A DNA stretch of 64,000 nt. Origin: Candidatus Peribacteria bacterium. GTDB taxonomy: Bacteria; Patescibacteriota; Gracilibacteria; Peribacterales; Peribacteraceae. The notes below the pieces were generated by a model. The model was not told the DNA's origin, ran no database searches, and saw only the letters and a list, made by a program, of their open reading frames with translations. Position 1 is the stretch's first letter. Each line of letters starts with the position of its first letter. This document shows, piece by piece, positions 16,452 to 25,462 of this stretch. The position numbers were made by a program, and so were the translations under genes. The stretch covers positions 882,146-946,145 of the forward strand of contig CP082927.1 in the NCBI GenBank assembly GCA_023038255.1. The letters run 5' to 3'.

Positions 16452-16799
16452 TTACAATTCGGGGAATGACGCGAGGTATTTTTCGAGTGAATCGAGACGG
16501 TCATTCCAGAGCTTTTCATACGCAGACAGGTACCGGCTCGCTTCTCTAAAAGCAGCCGGAGAGAGTTGCACCATCTGCTCCTTCCCCTTCCGCTTCTTGA
16601 TAATGAGGCGCGCTTTCTCAAGGACACTCAGGTGCTTCGCGATGGCAGCAAAGGACAGTGTATACGGCTTTGCAACATCGGAGATCGACATCTCTTTCTT
16701 GTTCTTGGCGACTCTGCGGAGAATATCGCGGCGGGTCGGATCTGCGAGGGACTGAAAGATCGCATCGAGGCTGATCGGTGAGAGACTTAATTCAACCAT
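16452..16799 (-). CDS. ArsR family transcriptional regulator
   Basis: 115-aa winged-helix repressor: IFQSLADPTRRDILRRVAK, then the recognition region PYTLSFAAIAKHLSVLEKARLIIKKRKGKEQM. It lacks the metal-binding CVC motif of ArsR/SmtB and belongs to the subgroup coupled to AHSA1 proteins. Its own start codon lies within an 18-bp palindrome (16791-16808), so autorepression is likely. A TACTAT -10 is 11 nt before the ATG. Confidence 0.93.
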   Translation of the reverse strand: MVELSLSPISLDAIFQSLADPTRRDILRRVAKNKKEMSISDVAKPYTLSFAAIAKHLSVLEKARLIIKKRKGKEQMVQLSPAAFREASRYLSAYEKLWNDRLDSLEKYLASFPEL

Positions 16800-16808
16800 T
16801 TGGTTGAA
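16791..16808 (-). promoter_or_regulatory. Probable ArsR operator overlapping the start codon
   Basis: Perfect inverted repeat TTCAACC-N4-GGTTGAA; the ATG of the regulator lies across the spacer. Position and symmetry fit a dimeric winged-helix repressor that blocks its own transcription. Confidence 0.75.
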
Positions 16809-16878
16809 TGATAGTACAGAGAAAATCCCCTGTCAAAAAAGAAGTTGTCTATTGTATTGATCTAACAGAATACAGCAG

Positions 16879-16912
16879 AAATCCCCGCTGCGGCGGCAAC
16901 GGGGTTTCTTTG
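16879..16912 (-). terminator. GC-rich hairpin between the hypothetical gene and arsR
   Basis: CCCCG and CGGGG arms with an inner CCGC/GCGG pairing, ending in ATTTCT on the minus strand. It lies just after the stop of the minus-strand gene ending at 16936. Confidence 0.5.
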
Positions 16913-16935
16913 AAAGTCAGTCAGGTATGAATTCT

Positions 16936-17814
16936 TTAGAAGCAGCCATCAGAACAGTAGCCGCCATCTGGTAATGGAACGAAGGTGTCTTTGTTACAAA
17001 CATTACACACATTCAAGGCACGTACTGCAGTAGCCCAATCACGGAGCACCATTGTACGCAATGCTTCGGCCAGACAAAGATGATTCTGATACCCATTCGT
17101 CTCTACAGAGATATGCGGAATCCATGCCTGATCACGCCGTCTGCCATCAAACCCTATATCACGATAAGCATACACTCTGTAGGTCTGACCGGTGTGTGAT
17201 GTAAACGGTTTCCCTTCCTGGCAAATTTGCTGTGAATTCCAAGATATGCCGCTTCGCAGGCAAATGGATCGTGCTAGGTAATACGACTTTCTCATACGGT
17301 GCCCATGAAAACGCAGATACCCTTCTGTCAGAGTCGCTTCCCGAAGCCAGTGAAGCAATTCTTCCCTTTCCTTCCCCCCTTTCTGATTAACCTTAAGGGT
17401 CACAATATAGGGAGGTTCTATATCGCTCCGCTCAATGACAGCAACAGCATCGCCTCCGTGAATAATCCGCATGCCATGCTCTCCAACACTTTCGGTAAAC
17501 GAACCTGCTACAAAACGTTCGTGTTCATTCGGGCAATAACAAACATCGCCTGTTTCAATCAGGATTTCCTGAGGCAGAAGGAGCAAGGCCATAAATGAAC
17601 GAATGGGATCATCGTTCTCCGGACGTGATGCTGTCCAGACATGCCCTTCATCGAAACCGATTCTTCCACCAGGTAAGACGCTCACATAACCTGAAATAGA
17701 ACCGGCAACTCGGACATGACCATTCTTGGGAATGACCCTAAAACCTCCGTCTTCCTCACTTCCAAATTGATCGATTGCCAACAGTTCCTCGAATGTAAAA
17801 TACTGATTTGCCAT
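16936..17814 (-). CDS. Hypothetical protein with C-terminal Cys pairs
   Basis: 292 aa, family not recognised. Globular and mixed alpha/beta, with no signal peptide or membrane segment. The C-terminal 25 residues carry CNVC and CSDGC, a likely zinc-ribbon or treble-clef tail; another cluster (GDVCYCPNEHERF) lies near residue 92. GGAG 9 nt upstream supports the ATG at 17814 over a GTG 15 nt earlier. It is flanked by a terminator and the divergent recQ, so it is monocistronic. Confidence 0.7.
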   Translation of the reverse strand: MANQYFTFEELLAIDQFGSEEDGGFRVIPKNGHVRVAGSISGYVSVLPGGRIGFDEGHVWTASRPENDDPIRSFMALLLLPQEILIETGDVCYCPNEHERFVAGSFTESVGEHGMRIIHGGDAVAVIERSDIEPPYIVTLKVNQKGGKEREELLHWLREATLTEGYLRFHGHRMRKSYYLARSICLRSGISWNSQQICQEGKPFTSHTGQTYRVYAYRDIGFDGRRRDQAWIPHISVETNGYQNHLCLAEALRTMVLRDWATAVRALNVCNVCNKDTFVPLPDGGYCSDGCF

Positions 17815-18115
17815 GATGTAACACTCCACCGTTTAAAGCCCGGTCGGCTAGCCTGGACCAACGTACACATCTTCTTGCCCCAACGCAGGGCATTTCACTA
17901 TCACAACTCATACCCGTTGCTCTCAAAGAACGGATCAGGAAATTTTCCCTGACTATGTGTTAAATTACATTGAAAATAAAATACGTCAACTTCCCTGTTC
18001 TATAATGCAACAGAACAACGTTTATCGCTCCTTTCTAGATAAAAGGACTATCCTCCTGCAAAAAAATCTTGCACCTCATAGACGTGCTGCAGCAATCACT
18101 TTAGAGTGCAGCTTC

Positions 18116-19963
18116 ATGGATCTCCTGCATCTCCTCGAAACCCACTTCGGCTACAAAAGCTTCCGCCCGACGCAGGAAAAAATCATCAACACGATCCTCA
18201 ACGGCAATGACTGTCTGGTCGTGATGCCGACCGGGGGCGGCAAATCGCTGTGCTTCCAGGTACCCGCTCTCTGTCTGGACGGACTCACACTCGTGATTTC
18301 CCCACTGATTGCGCTGATGAAAGATCAGGTCGATGGACTCCGGAATAACGGCATCAATGCCGCCTTTTTAAACAGCAGCCAGACACAGGAAGAGCAGATG
18401 GATGTAATGGATGATGCAACCAATGGGCGCCTGAAACTCCTCTACGTCGCTCCGGAACGGTTGGGTGTGGCATCTTTCATGAACTACCTGCAGACATTGC
18501 CACTCCAACTGATCGCCATTGATGAAGCCCACTGTATTTCCGAGTGGGGCCACGACTTCCGGCCAGACTACCGGCTTCTCAAAAAACTGCGCGCGGCCTT
18601 CCCGCATGTTCCGTGCATTGCACTCACTGCGACAGCAACGCCACAGGTCCAGACCGATATCCGCAGTCAGCTGGGTCTCGACAATGCGCCCCTCTTTCTC
18701 TCCGGGTTCAACCGGACGAATCTCACGTACCACGTCTACCCGAAAGCCCGCACGTTTGACCGCTTACTCCTCATCCTCAAAAAAGCCGAACGCCTCCCTG
18801 CGGTCGTCTTCTGCTTCTCACGGAAAAGCACCGAGAGCCTCGCTGCAGATTTACAGGCTGAAGGGCTGCGCTGCCTCCCCTACCATGCCGGCATGTCGCC
18901 GCAGCTGCGCAAAGACACGCAGGATGCGTTCATGCGGGACGACGTGGAAATCATCACTGCGACCACTGCATTCGGGATGGGTATTGATAAGCCTGATATC
19001 CGGACTGTGGTTCATATTGATCTCCCGAAGAACATCGAAAGCTTTTACCAGGAAACAGGCCGCGCCGGACGCGATGGCCTCCCGAGCGACTGCATCCTCT
19101 TCTATTCCGATGCCGACCGCTTCAAGCAGGAATACTTCATCCGGCAGATTGAAGACCCTCTCCTCCAGCAATCCACCCGCGAGAAGCTCCAGCAGATGGC
19201 AGCCTACGGCGAACTCCGCACCTGCCGCCGCAAATATCTGATGGCGTACTTCAGTGAAGTCTACGACCAGGACAACTGCGGTAGCTGTGACCGGTGCTTG
19301 GCCAAAGACGAAGAACTGATTGATGTAACAGACCTTGGCACAAAGATTCTGGAAGCAGTCCAGGCTACCGGCGAACGCTTTGGCGGCGGGCATATTGTCG
19401 ATGTTCTCCGTGGAAAATCGACTGATAAGACACAGATGGCACAGCACGATAATTTGCAGATCTTTGGAGTCGCACAGGATCAGAGTGCACAGAAGCTGCG
19501 CTTCACGCTTGCAGAAATGGTCGCGGGCAATCTCCTCCGAAAAGCTGAGGGCTTGTATCCGACACTCTCGCTGACACTGAAAGGCAAAACCGCCCTCGAA
19601 AACGGCGAACCGATTTTCATCCGCAAACCGGAAGCCGAGGTCGCTATTGTCGAACGCAAAGTGGCCGATGTGGATGACGAGCGTTTCGAGCGCGCCCTCT
19701 TCGAGGAACTCCGTGCACTCCGCCGGAAACTTGCCGAGGAACAGAGGGTCGCTGCTTTCATTATTTTTGGCGACCGGTCACTCAAAGAAATGGCGAGCCT
19801 CTTCCCACAGAGCATCGAGAGTTTTATGCAGATCTATGGAGTATCGACGAAAAAGGCTGACAGATACGGAAAGCGGTTTACGGACATTATCCGGCGCTAT
19901 GCACAGGAGCATCGGCTGGAAGACAGAGTTACTGCAAAAATCCTCCCGGTATTTCCTTATTAA
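18116..19963 (+). CDS. recQ: ATP-dependent DNA helicase RecQ
   Basis: 3'-5' DNA helicase in recombination and fork repair. The 615-aa product has Walker A TGGGKS (about residues 38-44), the DEAH box IDEAHCISEWGHDFRPDY (about 134), helicase motif VI ETGRAGRDG, the RecQ zinc-binding site (C-x-R-R-K near 368, then CGSCDRC near 388), an RQC winged helix, and a C-terminal HRDC-type domain (about 530-600). The frame is open 159 bp upstream, but the conserved N-terminus begins right after the ATG at 18116. TAGAGT lies 8 nt before it. Confidence 0.96.
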   Translation: MDLLHLLETHFGYKSFRPTQEKIINTILNGNDCLVVMPTGGGKSLCFQVPALCLDGLTLVISPLIALMKDQVDGLRNNGINAAFLNSSQTQEEQMDVMDDATNGRLKLLYVAPERLGVASFMNYLQTLPLQLIAIDEAHCISEWGHDFRPDYRLLKKLRAAFPHVPCIALTATATPQVQTDIRSQLGLDNAPLFLSGFNRTNLTYHVYPKARTFDRLLLILKKAERLPAVVFCFSRKSTESLAADLQAEGLRCLPYHAGMSPQLRKDTQDAFMRDDVEIITATTAFGMGIDKPDIRTVVHIDLPKNIESFYQETGRAGRDGLPSDCILFYSDADRFKQEYFIRQIEDPLLQQSTREKLQQMAAYGELRTCRRKYLMAYFSEVYDQDNCGSCDRCLAKDEELIDVTDLGTKILEAVQATGERFGGGHIVDVLRGKSTDKTQMAQHDNLQIFGVAQDQSAQKLRFTLAEMVAGNLLRKAEGLYPTLSLTLKGKTALENGEPIFIRKPEAEVAIVERKVADVDDERFERALFEELRALRRKLAEEQRVAAFIIFGDRSLKEMASLFPQSIESFMQIYGVSTKKADRYGKRFTDIIRRYAQEHRLEDRVTAKILPVFPY

Positions 19964-20321
19964 CAATCCTCACAGAGCCTTTTTTCCCAAAGAATGAAGA
20001 CACTGCATGCAAAGGAGTATCAACATAAACTTGCTCTACTGTCTGCGGCTGTAGCTCAGCCTGCAGAAGCTCACGAATTTCTTTTCGAATGATGTTCTGC
20101 CTTTCCAGCGACACACCAAGACCCAAAAGCACCGACACACCATAGGCTTCAGGTGTCGTATAAAGTTCAACCGCGCAGACATTTGTATTCACCATAGCCC
20201 ATTTCCGAACCATTGTTGCAATACGAGGATACGGCAAAAAATCTTCTTTCAAACGCACCTCCACCTCCACCGGACGATCGGACATCGAATGAAGAAATCC
20301 TATAGCCACATGCGAAGACAT
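19929..20321 (-). CDS. Hypothetical protein (130 aa)
   Basis: No family recognised. Small alpha/beta protein with strands such as RPVEVEVRLKEDF and VCAVELYTTPEAYGVSVLLGLGV, followed by a helix (LERQNIIRKEIRELLQAEL). No signal peptide or transmembrane segment. The 3' end overlaps the convergent recQ by 35 bp. TAGAAT lies exactly 6 nt before the ATG, so a leaderless mRNA is likely; this also supports the start. Confidence 0.72.
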   Translation of the reverse strand: MSSHVAIGFLHSMSDRPVEVEVRLKEDFLPYPRIATMVRKWAMVNTNVCAVELYTTPEAYGVSVLLGLGVSLERQNIIRKEIRELLQAELQPQTVEQVYVDTPLHAVSSFFGKKGSVRIVNKEIPGGFLQ

Positions 20322-20327
20322 GTATCA

Positions 20328-20333
20328 ATTCTA
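20328..20333 (-). promoter_or_regulatory. -10 element 6 nt before the gene at 20321
   Basis: TAGAAT, then TGATAC, then ATG on the minus strand. Confidence 0.6.
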
Positions 20334-20354
20334 CCACAAAGCCGCCCCACAAAA

Positions 20355-21806
20355 TTACAGCGCCCCCAAATCCAGCTCCTCATTTACCTCCACGGATTTC
20401 ACGAAATCCTTGTCGTGGCTGATGAGGATCATGCCGCCTTTGTATTCGTTCAGCGCGTCGGCAATGACCGGAATGTGGCGGAAGTTGATGTGGTTGGTGG
20501 GCTCATCGAGAATCAGGAGGGTCGGTTTCAGGAGCATGAAGCGCGCGAAACAGAGGAGTCCTTTTTGCCCTTCGGAGAGTCCGCGGACTTTGGTCTGCAC
20601 CTTTTCACCCGGCAGCATGAAGCGCGCGGCGGCCTGGAAAATCAGCTGCTGATTCGGAGCTTCCATCGCTTCTTCCAGGACTTCATACACTGTTTTATCA
20701 AACGGCAATCCGGAGAAATCCTGACGGTAATACCCGACTACCACACCCGGCGTAATCTTGGCACCAGGCTCAGTACCATTAGCCATCGATTCAAGAAGCG
20801 TGGTTTTGCCGATGCCGTTTGGTCCGGTAATGAGCACACGATGACGCTTACGAAGCGTGACAGACACATTCTTCCGCACAGGCTTATGGTCTTTCATAAT
20901 GCCGACCGACGTGATTTCGGCCAGCGGTTTCTGGAAATCTGAAATCTCAATCGTGAACGGCGGAATGGTTTTATCCTCGCGGCGGACATCGACCTTATTC
21001 TCTTCCGCTTCTTCCACGTTATCACGCATTTTGCTCGCGAGCTTGCGCATCTTTCCTCCCTTGTGTGAGAAGAAGTTGATCTTGTCCTTCTGATCCTGAA
21101 TGTCTTTCTCCATGCGCGCGTTCTGGCGCTGCTCGCGTTCAATCTGCGCGGCAATTTCCTCCACCACATTGTAGTAGTCCCCCACGAACTGCTGGACCTT
21201 GTGCGTATGAGCATCGAGGTGCAGCACACCTTCCGTGAAGCTGTTCAGGAAATCCGCATCGTGGGAAATGACGATGCAGGTCTTGTCGTACATCACAATA
21301 AAACTCGTGAGATGATCGATACCGGCCTTGTCGAGGTTATTGGTCGGCTCATCGAGCAGCAGAATATCCGGCTCCTGGATAATGGCGTAGGCAAGGAGCA
21401 GACGCGCTTTCTGCCCTCCGGAGAAATCTTTGATTTTCTTATCGAGTGCCGCCTTCAGGTTCACAATATCCAGCACCCGGGCAATATCGCGCTCAATGTC
21501 GAACTTCTTTTCGTGGAACGCACCTTCAAAGTACTGCCTCACCGTCTTGTCCAGATCCTCATGCGCCACCACCTGCTTTGCAATACCGATTGTCGCTCCT
21601 TTTTTGAGATGGATTTGACCATGCTGGGGCTTGAGCTCCTTTGTGATCAGTTTGAAAATCGTGCTTTTGCCTGCACCATTCTGGCCCATAATAGTGAGCT
21701 TTGCGTTCTCACGGACCGAAAAAGCAGCTTCCTCGAGCACAGGGTAGCGGTGATCGTAATGAAACGTCACGTCATCAAACCGGAGGAGGACATCACCATG
21801 TTCCAT
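20355..21806 (-). CDS. ABC-F family ATP-binding protein
   Basis: 483-aa soluble protein with two ABC ATPase domains and no membrane segment, as in ABC-F ribosome-associated ATPases. Domain 1 has Walker A GQNGAGKST (about residue 41), signature FSGGQKARL and LLDEPTNN. A charged linker with Gln/Arg/Lys-rich coils follows (about 220-290). Domain 2 has GPNGIGKTT, LSEGQKGLL and ILDEPTNH. It is shorter than typical Uup/EttA proteins. The start codon is 36 nt from a palindromic repeat copy at 21842. Likely a translation factor; the specific subfamily is unclear. Confidence 0.92.
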   Translation of the reverse strand: MEHGDVLLRFDDVTFHYDHRYPVLEEAAFSVRENAKLTIMGQNGAGKSTIFKLITKELKPQHGQIHLKKGATIGIAKQVVAHEDLDKTVRQYFEGAFHEKKFDIERDIARVLDIVNLKAALDKKIKDFSGGQKARLLLAYAIIQEPDILLLDEPTNNLDKAGIDHLTSFIVMYDKTCIVISHDADFLNSFTEGVLHLDAHTHKVQQFVGDYYNVVEEIAAQIEREQRQNARMEKDIQDQKDKINFFSHKGGKMRKLASKMRDNVEEAEENKVDVRREDKTIPPFTIEISDFQKPLAEITSVGIMKDHKPVRKNVSVTLRKRHRVLITGPNGIGKTTLLESMANGTEPGAKITPGVVVGYYRQDFSGLPFDKTVYEVLEEAMEAPNQQLIFQAAARFMLPGEKVQTKVRGLSEGQKGLLCFARFMLLKPTLLILDEPTNHINFRHIPVIADALNEYKGGMILISHDKDFVKSVEVNEELDLGAL

Positions 21807-21841
21807 AAATACACGAAGAAAGAATGCGAATGGGAGGGCTG

Positions 21842-21871
21842 CAAGCCCGCCGTAGCCTCAGCAAAGGCGGG
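21842..21871 (-). repeat. 30-nt palindromic dispersed repeat, copy 2
   Basis: Read on the minus strand: CCCGCCTTTGCTGAGGCTAC then GGCGGGCTTG. It sits just upstream of the ABC-F start codon. Confidence 0.8.
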
Positions 21872-21941
21872 GGGATTGTAGGGGGAAAAATGCTGTCTGA
21901 ACAGTGGAAAAAGAGCCTTTTGGAAGGTAAACAGAGGTTTA

Positions 21942-21974
21942 TTGACATAATAAACAAAATGACTTGTATTAATA
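21942..21974 (+). promoter_or_regulatory. Probable promoter of the secreted-protein gene at 22037
   Basis: TTGACA at 21942-21947 followed by an AT-rich stretch with possible -10 hexamers TGTATT (17-nt spacing) or TAATAT (21-nt). The leader contains a small CCTGC/GCAGG hairpin near 22001-22015. Confidence 0.55.
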
Positions 21975-22036
21975 TAAATAGAAGATAGAATACCGAACCC
22001 CTGCAATGAGCAGGCATCTTTTCTTCCCCCATTTCT

Positions 22037-22669
22037 ATGAACATGTCTTCGAAACATCTTCAGTTTTCCCTCCTGACAGGACTCGTTGCAGTCTTCGGAC
22101 TCACCATCAGCTTTGCAAACGCTGACGGTATGCTGCCTTCCGTCACGCAGAGTTTCGTGCAGATACAGCAGAACTCCATTACCGAAGGTCCGTTTGCTGG
22201 CGCAAAGTTTGATATCGTCGGCTTCATGAGCCATCCGTGCTACGAGATGATCGGCACAGAGGTGCAGAGCTGTGAGTACTCCTACGGCATCAAGCAGCCC
22301 CTCAAGAGTTATGTAGAAGATGGCTCCCTCCTCGCGTGGCTCGGACAGAGCGCATTGCTTCCAAACGTTGCCATGTCGACAAGCTCCGTCTCCAGCGCAG
22401 CATCGTCCGCATCCTCTGTAGCAAGTGAAGGCACCATGGAACCGACTGTCACCATGACAGCTGCTCCGAAAGCAACCACAACGATCCTGAACAGCGATAT
22501 TGATACCTACGAAGAAATGGATGACCTCCGCACCGCACGCAGCAACAAGCTCTGGAACATCTGTGTCCGCAGAGACGGTGGCCGCGACCTTGCAGCAATC
22601 TGCTACCAGGACAACATCCGCCTCCTCATGCGTTTGGACATTGAACTGACAGAAGACACCGTTCGTTAA
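22037..22669 (+). CDS. Secreted hypothetical protein
   Basis: 210 aa with an N-terminal signal peptide (hydrophobic core about residues 9-25, cleavage likely after FANA). The mature part has four Cys that could form disulfides (near CYEMIGTEVQSCEYSYG and ICVRRDGGRDLAAICYQ) and a Ser/Ala/Thr-rich middle linker (about residues 113-155). No family recognised. It has its own promoter, a long AT-rich upstream region and a strong terminator, so it is a monocistronic, probably well expressed gene. Confidence 0.8.
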   Translation: MNMSSKHLQFSLLTGLVAVFGLTISFANADGMLPSVTQSFVQIQQNSITEGPFAGAKFDIVGFMSHPCYEMIGTEVQSCEYSYGIKQPLKSYVEDGSLLAWLGQSALLPNVAMSTSSVSSAASSASSVASEGTMEPTVTMTAAPKATTTILNSDIDTYEEMDDLRTARSNKLWNICVRRDGGRDLAAICYQDNIRLLMRLDIELTEDTVR

Positions 22670-22688
22670 TTCTTTGATCTGAGATCTT

Positions 22689-22715
22689 AAAAGGCCGCCT
22701 ATTGCGGCCTTTTTT
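22689..22715 (+). terminator. Rho-independent terminator
   Basis: AAAAGGCCGC-CTATT-GCGGCCTTTT followed by further T. Perfect 10-bp stem, 19 nt after the stop of the secreted protein gene. Confidence 0.93.
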
Positions 22716-22787
22716 GTATGCCAATCTGCAAGAATGCCCGTACTGGCACGTCTTAGTATCAGATTCAACCGCTTCCACTCATCTCAT

Positions 22788-24335
22788 ATGAAGACACAAC
22801 AAGACGCCGGATTCATGGAGACAACCTCACTGTGGATGGCCACAAAAACATTGCCTGCATTCGAGCCGCTCACCACTAATACACACGCCGATGTCTGTAT
22901 TATCGGCGCCGGCATCAGCGGACTGACGACTGCCTATCTGCTCTGCAAAGCAGGAAAATCGGTCATCGTTCTGGATGATGGCCCGATCGTGAGCGGCGAA
23001 ACAAGGCGCACGACAGCGCACATCACAAACGCCAACGACGACCGGTATCATGAGATGATCCGCATTCACGGACTAGAAAAGGCAAAGCTCATTGCAGAGA
23101 GTGAGACCAGATCGATTGATCAGATTGAAACAATTGTGAAAGAGGAAAACATTTCCTGTGACTTTGAACGGCTGGATGGATACCTGTTTGCCGCTCCAGA
23201 TATGCCCGCTGATGAGCTGCAGAAAGAGCTGGATGCTGTGCATGCGGTAGGCCTGGAAAACGTCGATTTACTGAAGCAAATGCCCGCAAAAAATCTGCCG
23301 ACTGCCTGTTTACTCTTCCCGAAACAGGCACAGTTTCATCCGCTCGCCTATCTCTCCGGACTAGCGCAGGCAATCACGAAGATGGGCGGACAGATCCATG
23401 CACACTCCCGCGTAACGGAGATTGAGGAAAAAGAATCCCCGTTCACCATCACTCTCGAAAACGGGCAAAAGGTGGCTGCCACGTCTCTGGCTGTTGCAAC
23501 CAATGCACCCGTCAACGATAACGCGATGGTCTTTACCAAGCAGTCTCCATACCGCACATTTGTGATCGGACTGACGGTTCCGAAAGGGGCCGTTCCGAAA
23601 GCGCTCTACTGGGATACACTCGATCCGTATCACTACATCCGCCTCCAGAAAGATGATGACGATGCGACCAAAGAGATCCTGATTGTCGGCGGAGAGGATC
23701 ACCGGTCCGGTGAATATGATGATGCGGAGAAGCGCTACGAGATCCTCGAAAAGTGGGCGCGACGGCATTTCCCTGACTGCAGTGATGTGCGGTTTCGGTG
23801 GTCCGGACAGGTACTGGAAACCATCGACGGCATCGCGATGATCGGACGCAAACCCGGCGGCCACGCACAGTCATTTATCACAACCGGTGACTCCGGTCAG
23901 GGCATGACGCACGGGACTATTGCCGGCATGCTGCTCACGGATCTCATCAGCGGGAAAGACAATGCGTGGGCCGACGTCTATAACCCGAGCCGCGTTCCGC
24001 TCGGTGCCATCAAAACATTTATCGAGGAAAATGCAGTGACCGCAAAAGATCTGGCTGGTGACTATATCACCCCGGGTGACGTCAAAAGTATGGATGAGGT
24101 AAAGCCGGGACAAGGTGCCACGATGCGCACCGGGCTCACAAAAATCGCACTCTACCGCGATACAGACGGCACGATGTTTGCACGCACCGCCATCTGTCCG
24201 CACAAAGGCTGCATGATCCGCTGGAACAGCGGCGAAAAGTCGTGGGACTGTCCGTGCCACGGGTCGCGGTATAATATCCACGGACAAGTTCTGAATGGAC
24301 CCACCATGAAAGATCTGCCGCCCGCCTCCGTTTAA
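22788..24335 (+). CDS. FAD-dependent oxidoreductase with C-terminal Rieske domain
   Basis: 515-aa two-domain protein. The N-terminal DAO-type FAD domain has the dinucleotide-binding motif VCIIGAGISGLTTAYLL (about residues 37-53) and a late GDSGQGMTHGTIAGMLL FAD motif. The C-terminus is a Rieske [2Fe-2S] domain with CPHKGC (about 470) and CPCHGS (about 489). This fusion resembles Bacillus YhfW-type proteins; substrate unknown. The last five residues and the stop are encoded by a palindromic repeat (24321-24350), so the native C-terminus may have been altered. Two ATGs (22788, 22815) are possible starts. Confidence 0.9.
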   Translation: MKTQQDAGFMETTSLWMATKTLPAFEPLTTNTHADVCIIGAGISGLTTAYLLCKAGKSVIVLDDGPIVSGETRRTTAHITNANDDRYHEMIRIHGLEKAKLIAESETRSIDQIETIVKEENISCDFERLDGYLFAAPDMPADELQKELDAVHAVGLENVDLLKQMPAKNLPTACLLFPKQAQFHPLAYLSGLAQAITKMGGQIHAHSRVTEIEEKESPFTITLENGQKVAATSLAVATNAPVNDNAMVFTKQSPYRTFVIGLTVPKGAVPKALYWDTLDPYHYIRLQKDDDDATKEILIVGGEDHRSGEYDDAEKRYEILEKWARRHFPDCSDVRFRWSGQVLETIDGIAMIGRKPGGHAQSFITTGDSGQGMTHGTIAGMLLTDLISGKDNAWADVYNPSRVPLGAIKTFIEENAVTAKDLAGDYITPGDVKSMDEVKPGQGATMRTGLTKIALYRDTDGTMFARTAICPHKGCMIRWNSGEKSWDCPCHGSRYNIHGQVLNGPTMKDLPPASV

Positions 24336-24350
24336 ACTACGGCGGGCAAG
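24321..24350 (+). repeat. 30-nt palindromic dispersed repeat, copy 3
   Basis: CCCGCCTCCGTTTAAACTAC then GGCGGGCAAG. It contains the stop codon of the Rieske oxidoreductase. Confidence 0.8.
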
Positions 24351-24387
24351 CTTGAAATTTCTATTCCTCCTGATACCATCTGTCGCT

Positions 24388-24993
24388 ATGCACACACTCC
24401 ACCCAGACAACAACGGCACATTCGCAAGTTTATTCAATAACCCGCCCCAGGAGCGCCCGGAAGCAAACAAGCCCCCGGATTCCATCCTGTCCGAGCCGGT
24501 CGAAGACGATGCAGAGGATATTGCCCTCCTGAAGCAGATTCAGGCTATGCCTCCTGTGAGCGATGAAGACGATGACGACACGGCGGAAGAGGCTCCGGCT
24601 GACGATATGAACACCACACCGCTCGCACAAGAAGCGCCGAAGAAAAAGGCAGCTGCCAAGAAAGCGAAGCCGGTGAAGAAAGCGAAACCTGCAAAGAAAG
24701 CCAAGAAAGCTGCTCCTGCAAAAAAGGCAAAGAAAGTCGCAGCCAAAAAGAAAGTGAAGCCAGCCAAGAAGAAAAAGACAGTCGCAAAGAAGACAAAGAA
24801 AACGGTGAAGAAAGTTGCGAAAAAGACGGTAAAGAAAGCAGCCAAAAAGGCCCCGAAGAAGACAGCTGCCAAGGCAAAGAAGACTGCAAAGAAAGTGACA
24901 AAGAAGACAGCAAAAAAGGCAAAGCCGGCAAAGAAAGCAAAAAAGACAGCGCCGAAGAAAGCCAAGAAAACAGCCTCAAAGAAGCGTAAATAA
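24388..24993 (+). CDS. Histone H1-like Lys/Ala-rich DNA-binding protein
   Basis: 201 aa with two contrasting halves. Residues 1-85 are acidic (clusters of Asp and Glu around residues 40-75). Residues 86-201 are almost entirely Lys, Ala, Pro, Thr and Val in repeated AKKAKPAKK-type units, as in histone H1 C-terminal tails and bacterial H1-like proteins. The basic tail should bind DNA nonspecifically; the acidic head may modulate this. It is followed by a strong terminator. Neighbours are an Ala/Lys coil protein and topoisomerase IB, suggesting a nucleoid-related cluster. Confidence 0.88.
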   Translation: MHTLHPDNNGTFASLFNNPPQERPEANKPPDSILSEPVEDDAEDIALLKQIQAMPPVSDEDDDDTAEEAPADDMNTTPLAQEAPKKKAAAKKAKPVKKAKPAKKAKKAAPAKKAKKVAAKKKVKPAKKKKTVAKKTKKTVKKVAKKTVKKAAKKAPKKTAAKAKKTAKKVTKKTAKKAKPAKKAKKTAPKKAKKTASKKRK

Positions 24994-25019
24994 ATCCAAT
25001 CGATCATGAATCTCAGAGA

Positions 25020-25044
25020 AACCGGACAGAGTGTCCGGTTTTTT
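25020..25044 (+). terminator. Rho-independent terminator
   Basis: AACCGGACA-GAG-TGTCCGGTT stem followed by TTTT, after the H1-like gene. Confidence 0.93.
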
Positions 25045-25078
25045 CTGTCATAGAGAGTACACCCTTCCTCCCACTCCC

Positions 25079-25426
25079 ATGCCAACAGATGACGACGTAA
25101 AAGCAGCGGAACAAGCGGCAAAAGATGCTGCAGCCGCAGCAAAGAAAGCAAAAGACGATGCGGAACGGGCAGCAAAAGAAGCAGCTGCAGAACAAAAGAA
25201 AGAGGCAGACAGGCAACGCCTGGAAGCAGAAAAACAACGGAAGAACACGGAGATTGCAACGAAAAAAGCAGCAGCAGATGCAGCGAAGTCGGCAGAAAAA
25301 GCACGTGTGGACGCATCGCTCGCCAAAAAACGCGCTGCCGTCCCCCAAGTCGTCCTCCCGCCCATGCCATCATCCGGTGATGGGCGTGCCAAAATAAAGG
25401 ACAAAGGAGACTTCTCCATGCTCTAA
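25079..25426 (+). CDS. Ala/Lys/Glu-rich coiled-coil protein
   Basis: 115 aa. Residues 5-90 are a continuous amphipathic helix built from AEQAAKDAAAAAKKAKDDAERAA-like alternations, expected to form a coiled coil or single alpha-helix. The last 25 residues are Pro-rich and end in DKGDFSML. There is no signal peptide. The composition overlaps with TolA-like stalks and with histone-like proteins; a nucleoid role is only suggested by its neighbours. Confidence 0.7.
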   Translation: MPTDDDVKAAEQAAKDAAAAAKKAKDDAERAAKEAAAEQKKEADRQRLEAEKQRKNTEIATKKAAADAAKSAEKARVDASLAKKRAAVPQVVLPPMPSSGDGRAKIKDKGDFSML

Positions 25427-25450
25427 CTTTTGTCTTTGAGTTGATCACGC

Positions 25451-25456
25451 TACGCT
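25451..25456 (+). promoter_or_regulatory. -10 element 6 nt before topoisomerase IB
   Basis: TACGCT, then AGCGTC, then ATG at 25463. Confidence 0.6.
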
Positions 25457-25462
25457 AGCGTC

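Noticed and set aside
24540-25448. Hydrophobic 302-codon frame antisense to the H1-like gene
   Set aside because: The Phe/Ala/Leu-rich product is a reflection of the Lys/Ala repeats on the coding strand.
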